From contig JANYCA010000029.1 of the NCBI GenBank assembly GCA_025360525.1, forward strand, positions 1 through 50,009: DNA of 50,009 nucleotides, written 5' to 3'. The position numbers and the translations under genes were made by a program. The notes below the pieces were generated by a model. That model had not been told where the DNA came from. It searched no databases and saw only the letters and a program-made list of their open reading frames with translations. Positions within the stretch are counted from its first letter, which is position 1, and each line of letters begins with the position of its first letter. Source of the DNA: Chitinophagaceae bacterium. GTDB taxonomy: Bacteria > Bacteroidota > Bacteroidia > Chitinophagales > Chitinophagaceae. This document shows positions 45,723 through 50,009 of the stretch, piece after piece.

Positions 45723-46630
45723 TTAAAACCCCTCCATACCTTAAAAAAGGCGATACCATTGCCATAACCTGCCCTGCTGGTTTTATGCAAAAAGAAAAAG
45801 CGCTGGTTTGTATTAGAACCTTGCAGCAATGGGGCTTACAAGTAACGGTGGGCAAAACCTTGGGTAGCAATTCGCCTAATTATTTTTCTGGTACAGATGA
45901 AGAAAGGCTCAACGAACTACAAACCATGCTCGATGACAAATGTATTAAAGCTATCCTTTGTGGCCGTGGAGGCTATGGAGTGGGAAGAATTATTGACCAG
46001 TTGGATTTTAGGTTGTTTAAAAAAAATCCCAAATGGATCATTGGCTTCAGTGATATCACTGTATTGCATGCACATATTTACAGCAACTTTAAAATTGCGA
46101 CGTTGCATGCACCAATGGCGGCTGCTTTTAATGAAGGCGGTAGTACAAACGAATACATACTGAGTTTGCAGAAAGCCTTGTTTGGAAAAAAGGCAAACTA
46201 TAAAACAGCCGTGCATGCATTCAATCAACAAGGGCAAGCGGAAGGAGAATTGGTAGGCGGCAACCTTACCTTACTGGCAAACCTGATAGGTACAAAATCT
46301 GATATCAACACCCGTAAAAAAATCCTTTTTTTGGAAGATGTGGGGGAATTTATTTACGGGGTAGACAGACTTCTTTATCAACTTAAACGCAGCGGAAAAC
46401 TAGCTCACCTTGCTGGATTAATTATTGGGGGCTTTACCGACACAAAAGATACAGACCGGCCCTTTGGTAAAACAGTTTATCAGGTAATTAATGATATTGT
46501 TAAGGACTATAATTATCCTGTTTGTTTCGATTTTCCGGTAAGCCATAATAAAGAAAATTATGCGATAAAAGTGGGAGTTGTATATAAGTTAAAAATTACG
46601 GCGAGGGCTGTGTCACTATCAGAACTGTAG
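45719..46630 (+). CDS. ldcA: LD-carboxypeptidase, S66 family, cytoplasmic form
   Basis: 303 residues, no signal peptide, so the cytoplasmic recycling type as in E. coli LdcA, cutting D-Ala from murein tetrapeptides. It starts directly at the core TPPYLKKGDTIAITCPAG and has LCGRGGYGVGR, the nucleophile segment IIGFSDITVLH, VGGNLTLLANL, FLEDVGEFIYGVDR and FDFPVSHNKEN. It is clearly paralogous to the gene at 43976, and its start overlaps the end of the PIN frame, so it may be co-translated with the TA pair. The 3' end overlaps the convergent hydrolase by 12 bp. Confidence 0.9.
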   Translation: MIKTPPYLKKGDTIAITCPAGFMQKEKALVCIRTLQQWGLQVTVGKTLGSNSPNYFSGTDEERLNELQTMLDDKCIKAILCGRGGYGVGRIIDQLDFRLFKKNPKWIIGFSDITVLHAHIYSNFKIATLHAPMAAAFNEGGSTNEYILSLQKALFGKKANYKTAVHAFNQQGQAEGELVGGNLTLLANLIGTKSDINTRKKILFLEDVGEFIYGVDRLLYQLKRSGKLAHLAGLIIGGFTDTKDTDRPFGKTVYQVINDIVKDYNYPVCFDFPVSHNKENYAIKVGVVYKLKITARAVSLSEL

Positions 46631-47479
46631 CAACGAATCCAGCATCTGGTGATAAAGTGGAAAATCATTTAAATCATTGTGAGAGCCTTTTTCAATCGTT
46701 ACAAAACGATCCGATGGTTTTAAAACTGCTTTTAATTTTGCAGCGCAACTGTACCTGATAATTCCATCGCTGGTACCATGGAAAATAGTGATAGGCCGTT
46801 TTATTTCCTGTAAATATTCATTCACCGGAAACTTATAGCTGGCCATCCTGCTGTTGGGGTAAACAGGGGCGTAGGAGTCATATAAAGCGGGTATACTGTA
46901 ATAGGGCGTTTCTAATATGAGTTGCCTGCAATCTACTACAGAGGCCAGTTGTGCAGCAATACCTGTCCCCAGTGACTTGCCGTAAATTACGATGCTGTCT
47001 GCTGCAAATTTTGAGTTGGCTAATTTATAAATCTGTGCTGCTTGCTGGTATAAAATAGTTTCATTTCTATTACCAACACTTTTGCCATATCCAGGGTAAT
47101 CTTCCATCCAAACCTGGTAACCATGCCGGGTAAAGTTGTTGGCAAATTTTGCAAAGCGTTTAACATTTTCCTTGTTGCCGTGAAAGTATAGCACTATCCC
47201 TTTTCTCACAGTATCTTTTGGAAAAAATTTTACCATATTAATGGTATCAGTAGTATTGAAAGGCAAATCAATTTCCTCAAAAGGCATATCAAATTGGTAA
47301 GGAATATTTCTTGCAATTACGGTTGGATGAAATAGAATATAATCCTGCAAATAAAATAATGCAATGCCAATGGAAGCATATAACAATACAATAATTTTAA
47401 CCCAACGCCCCCATCTCCTAAAGGGGGGCAAAGAAACCCCAGACTTATTTAATTCCTTTTCATTCCTCATGCTACTCAT
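46619..47479 (-). CDS. Membrane-anchored alpha/beta hydrolase (BEM46/ABHD13-like), repeat-modified N-terminus
   Basis: 286 residues with one hydrophobic anchor (about 27-46) and an alpha/beta hydrolase domain: oxyanion segment YFHGNKENV, nucleophile GKSLGTG, late acid in FHGTSDGII and His in KGSHND. Substrate unknown; the family includes esterases and peptidases of the envelope. The 24 residues before the anchor include SGVSLPPFRRWGRW, encoded by one end of a palindromic repeat (47398-47545), so the native start may have been nearer the anchor. It is paralogous to the gene just upstream. Confidence 0.82.
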   Translation of the reverse strand: MSSMRNEKELNKSGVSLPPFRRWGRWVKIIVLLYASIGIALFYLQDYILFHPTVIARNIPYQFDMPFEEIDLPFNTTDTINMVKFFPKDTVRKGIVLYFHGNKENVKRFAKFANNFTRHGYQVWMEDYPGYGKSVGNRNETILYQQAAQIYKLANSKFAADSIVIYGKSLGTGIAAQLASVVDCRQLILETPYYSIPALYDSYAPVYPNSRMASYKFPVNEYLQEIKRPITIFHGTSDGIIRYSCAAKLKAVLKPSDRFVTIEKGSHNDLNDFPLYHQMLDSLLQF

Positions 47480-47545
47480 TTTACACTTTAAATTTTAATA
47501 CACTTGCCTAACCCCCTTTAGGGGATGGGGGTTAGGGGGCTAATA
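47398..47545. mobile_element. Variant palindromic element between the two hydrolase genes
   Basis: Two inverted ends enclose about 70 A/T-rich bp. The left end holds GCCCCCATCTCCTAAAGGGG (from 47407) and the right end holds CCCCCTTTAGGGGATGGGGG (from 47512), near-perfect reverse complements. The core is CCTAAAGG rather than CCAAAGG as in metG, so it is a related subtype. Its right end encodes the C-terminal LAP and stop of the 47532 gene, and its left end encodes part of the N-terminus of the 46619 gene. Confidence 0.7.
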
Positions 47546-48320
47546 TATCCCTTATAAAATTATGGTACTCCGGAAAAAAAGGAAGGTTATTGTGCCCGCC
47601 ACCCTGTATGCGGATCAGCGTAATTTTTCTCGGACTAAGTGCCTGTAATTTTTCACTATTCTTAATCGGAATCAGCCAGTCTTTTGTGCCATGAATAATA
47701 TAAGTATGGCAATTAACTTTGGGTAACCATTTATCAGTACGGATATGAAAACGCAGTACCAGGCGCATGGGCAGAAAGGGTAAAAATCTTTCCACTGTTT
47801 TAATAAAACTATAGTAAGGGGCATCTAAAATTAAATAGCGAGGCTTGTTGTCGCTGGCAATTTTTGCAGCAAAGCCGCTGCCAAGGCTGCGCCCGTAAAC
47901 AAGTAGGTGGTTTTCGTGGTAGGTCACGGAAAGTGTATCATACACAAACTGCATATCGCTAAGCATAACTTTTTCACTACGTTTTCCGGTACTTTTTCCA
48001 AAGCCTCGGTAATCAACCAGCACCACATCGTAATTATACCGGTAAAAATCCTTTGCATATTTTGCCCAGCCTTTTATACTTCGGCTGTTGCCATGAAAAT
48101 ATAATACCAGGCCTTGCGGTTCTTTAACATGAAAATGTAAGCCATTGATGCGAACGCCTTCTTCCACATCAAAAAACAACTCTTTGAATGGAACATCATA
48201 TTGATATATAAAATCCTGTTTTAGTTTCTCTGGTTTAAAAATAAGACGCTCCTGGAACAGGTAAGCAAGTGCAAGCACTACCACATAACCAATTATAATA
48301 TATAAAATAGTTGACGACAA
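47532..48320 (-). CDS. Membrane-anchored alpha/beta hydrolase (BEM46/ABHD13-like)
   Basis: 262 residues: one N-terminal membrane helix (about 3-22), then a hydrolase domain with YFHGNSRS, nucleophile GRSLGSG, HGTKDWLIP and the catalytic His in GGGHNNLP. Paralogue of the gene at 46619, likely a tandem duplicate now separated by the palindromic element. No ATG fits; a TTG at 48320 is the best start. The last three residues (LAP) and the stop come from the repeat, so the original C-terminus was probably replaced. Confidence 0.82.
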   Translation of the reverse strand: MSSTILYIIIGYVVVLALAYLFQERLIFKPEKLKQDFIYQYDVPFKELFFDVEEGVRINGLHFHVKEPQGLVLYFHGNSRSIKGWAKYAKDFYRYNYDVVLVDYRGFGKSTGKRSEKVMLSDMQFVYDTLSVTYHENHLLVYGRSLGSGFAAKIASDNKPRYLILDAPYYSFIKTVERFLPFLPMRLVLRFHIRTDKWLPKVNCHTYIIHGTKDWLIPIKNSEKLQALSPRKITLIRIQGGGHNNLPFFPEYHNFIRDILAP

Positions 48321-48454
48321 AAAAATATTTATTGCTGATAATTTGTGGTTGAAATATACAACTTAAAACAGGGTGGTATCATTTATGTATTTTATATTGT
48401 GTCAAAATCATTCGGCTGTTTGTTTCTTTGTGCAAATTATAACTTGTTATTTTT

Positions 48455-49531
48455 ATGAGCCAGCTATTTACCTATCAGCAATTATATTCATTTGCCTTTA
48501 CTATTTTTTTGCAGATAGGCAGCACAAAAGAAAATGCTAGCACTGCTGCCAAAGCATTGCTCTCCGCAGATTTGAGAGGTGTAGACAGTCATGGTATTGC
48601 AAGACTGGCAGGCTATGTGCGCTTATGGAAAGCCGATCGTGTTAATGCCAATCCCGTAATTTCTATTGTACATGAAACACCCTCAACGGCTGTGGTAGAT
48701 GGCGATAGAGGGTTAGGATTGGTTGTTGGACCTGCAGCTATGCAGGTGGCCATCAACAAAGCGCACCAGGTGGGTACTGGTTGGGTAAGTGTAAAAAACA
48801 GTAACCATTTTGGTATTGCAGGTTATCATGCTATGCTGGCTTTACCACATGATATGATTGGTATTGCCATGACCAATGCTTCTGCAACCGTAGCGCCCAC
48901 TTATTCGCAGGAAAAATTACTCGGTACAAATCCAATTGCGGTAGCAATACCAGCAGGCAAGGAGCATCCCTTTGTTGCTGACTTTGCTACTACCACTGCT
49001 GCCAATGGAAAGCTTGAAATGTTGCAACGAAAAAATGAAGATGCGCCCGGCGGCTGGGTTCAAACTAAAGACGGGGCTCCAAGCACTGATGCCAATGAAT
49101 TAAAGATGGGTGGCGCCTTGTTGCCACTGGGGGGAGATAAAGAACATGGCAGTCATAAAGGCTATATGCTGGGTGCGATAGTGGATGTGTTTTCCGGTGT
49201 TTTAAGCGGCGCCAATTTTGGTCCGTGGGTGCCGCCGTTTCCGGCTTACCTGCCCATGCCTATAAATTTACCGGGCCAGGGTATCGGCCATTTTTTTGGT
49301 GCTATGCGAATAGATGCTTTTAGAACCAGTGAAGCCTTTAAAGCTGATATGGATCAATGGATTTACCGCTTTAAAACTGCAACTCCTGTAAACGGTTTCG
49401 ATAGCGTAATAATTCCCGGCGAGCCCGAAAGAATTATTGAAATAGACAGGAGGGAAAATGGCATTGAGTTAATGGATCCAGTAGTTGCTGATCTTGATAA
49501 ACTGGCGGTTGATTTTAAAATAGAATTATAG
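48455..49531 (+). CDS. Ldh-family (malate/L-lactate type 2) NAD(P)-dependent dehydrogenase
   Basis: 358-residue cytoplasmic oxidoreductase of the MDH/LDH2 family, distinct from Rossmann-fold LDH; members reduce or oxidise malate, lactate, ureidoglycolate or related 2-hydroxy acids. Landmarks: AKALLSADLRGVDSHGIARL at the start, VDGDRGLGLVVGPAAM, the catalytic His in VSVKNSNHFGIAGYHA, TNASATVAPTYSQEKLLGTNP, VADFATTTAANGKLE, and KEHGSHKGYMLGAIVDV. Substrate cannot be told from sequence. It stands alone, with ordinary spacing on both sides. Confidence 0.9.
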   Translation: MSQLFTYQQLYSFAFTIFLQIGSTKENASTAAKALLSADLRGVDSHGIARLAGYVRLWKADRVNANPVISIVHETPSTAVVDGDRGLGLVVGPAAMQVAINKAHQVGTGWVSVKNSNHFGIAGYHAMLALPHDMIGIAMTNASATVAPTYSQEKLLGTNPIAVAIPAGKEHPFVADFATTTAANGKLEMLQRKNEDAPGGWVQTKDGAPSTDANELKMGGALLPLGGDKEHGSHKGYMLGAIVDVFSGVLSGANFGPWVPPFPAYLPMPINLPGQGIGHFFGAMRIDAFRTSEAFKADMDQWIYRFKTATPVNGFDSVIIPGEPERIIEIDRRENGIELMDPVVADLDKLAVDFKIEL

Positions 49532-49754
49532 AAAAATAAAGAATTAGCAGAAGAACTTTCGGCAATTTTTTTATTATTCCTGCATCGTTGCCTGGGCATT
49601 CATTTTTGGAACGGGCTATTGACTTTAAATTAAAACTGCCGTTAGAAAATACTGTATAAACACCATTTGAACTTATCATTCTTTTTTGTATTTTGTTAGA
49701 GATAGTTACGTTTTGTTTTAGTATTTTAATTCCTATACACAAAAAAAAATCTCC

Positions 49755-50009
49755 ATGGCAACATCAAAAAAAATCAGCAGCAGAATGCTTGCATCTGTTG
49801 AAGAAACAATCTCAACAAAAAAAATAAAACCCATCAGCGCTTCACGCAGCATGGCCGCAGCGGGTGAAAGGGGTTTAAAAAGAATTATGACCGATGCTGA
49901 GGTGCTCTCGTTGTTCGGCACACCAGGCAACTCTGCAAATTTTACGCAAATACTTGCACCCTTCCCGATGATAATAGCCTGGGATAAAACTATACAAGTG
50001 CAAAAACTA
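49755..50009 (+). CDS. Probable M15-type peptidase, 5' part (continues beyond the window)
   Basis: The first 85 codons of a longer gene. A basic, Ser-rich N-terminus without an obvious signal is followed by LFGTPGN and ILAPFPMIIAWDKTIQVQKL, which resembles the segment that precedes the metal-binding core of M15 D-Ala-D-Ala carboxypeptidase-like proteins of phage-endolysin type. The His/Asp metal residues would be further on, outside the window, so the assignment is tentative. The 223 bp before it are A/T-rich with no gene seen. Confidence 0.45.
   Translation, partial: MATSKKISSRMLASVEETISTKKIKPISASRSMAAAGERGLKRIMTDAEVLSLFGTPGNSANFTQILAPFPMIIAWDKTIQVQKL

Overview
The window is chromosomal DNA from a member of the Bacteroidota, most likely the Chitinophagaceae or a close relative. 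The signs are a complete gldKLMN core of the type IX secretion system (T9SS), a secreted protein with a T9SS sorting tail, a MurE with the meso-diaminopimelate motif DNPR, very A/T-rich start regions without Shine-Dalgarno sequences, and TAnnTTTG-type promoter boxes. No rRNA, tRNA, CRISPR array, phage or plasmid gene was seen.

Layout. Positions 1-15088 hold a co-directional division and cell wall (dcw) cluster: ftsI (5' end outside the window), murE, mraY, murD, ftsW, murG, murC, ftsQ, ftsA, ftsZ. It makes lipid II, polymerises and cross-links septal peptidoglycan and builds the Z ring. A 986-residue T9SS cargo protein (minus strand) and a thioredoxin-fold DUF255 protein follow, then gldK-gldL-gldM-gldN (20813-25696), the T9SS motor and periplasmic ring. 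From 25762 to 39498 come housekeeping genes: yebC, a double-ATPase peptide-type ABC protein, queA, aspartate kinase, a fadN-type beta-oxidation enzyme, a FAM151/menorin-like protein divergent from an LTA-synthase-like sulfatase, and metG. From 39590 to the end lie accessory genes: a broken GH3 beta-glucosidase divergent from a Nudix-type regulator, a lipoprotein, two LD-carboxypeptidase paralogues around a PIN toxin-antitoxin pair, two alpha/beta hydrolase paralogues, an Ldh-family dehydrogenase and the start of a probable M15 peptidase.

Most unusual feature. metG carries two in-frame insertions of a GC-rich palindromic element whose ends are about 27-bp inverted repeats around CCTCC-AAA-GGAGG or CCCCC-TTT-GGGGG cores. 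The larger insertion (about 520 bp) also carries a complete DUF559 (Vsr-like, PD-(D/E)XK) nuclease domain, read in frame through the middle of methionyl-tRNA synthetase between its HIGH and KMSKS-like motifs. A half copy is translated as the N-terminus of murG, and a variant copy lies between the two hydrolase genes, where it forms the N-terminus of one and the C-terminus of the other. This looks like a family of protein-embedded mobile repeats with a candidate nuclease partner, formally similar to the in-frame palindromic elements of Rickettsia and to the REP/RAYT partnership.

Other points: three single-base shortfalls at or near A-runs (two in GH3, one in the PIN gene), a dyad operator candidate between the Nudix regulator and GH3, and several strong hairpins (between gldK and gldL; 31412-31450; the metG terminator inside the opposing gene).
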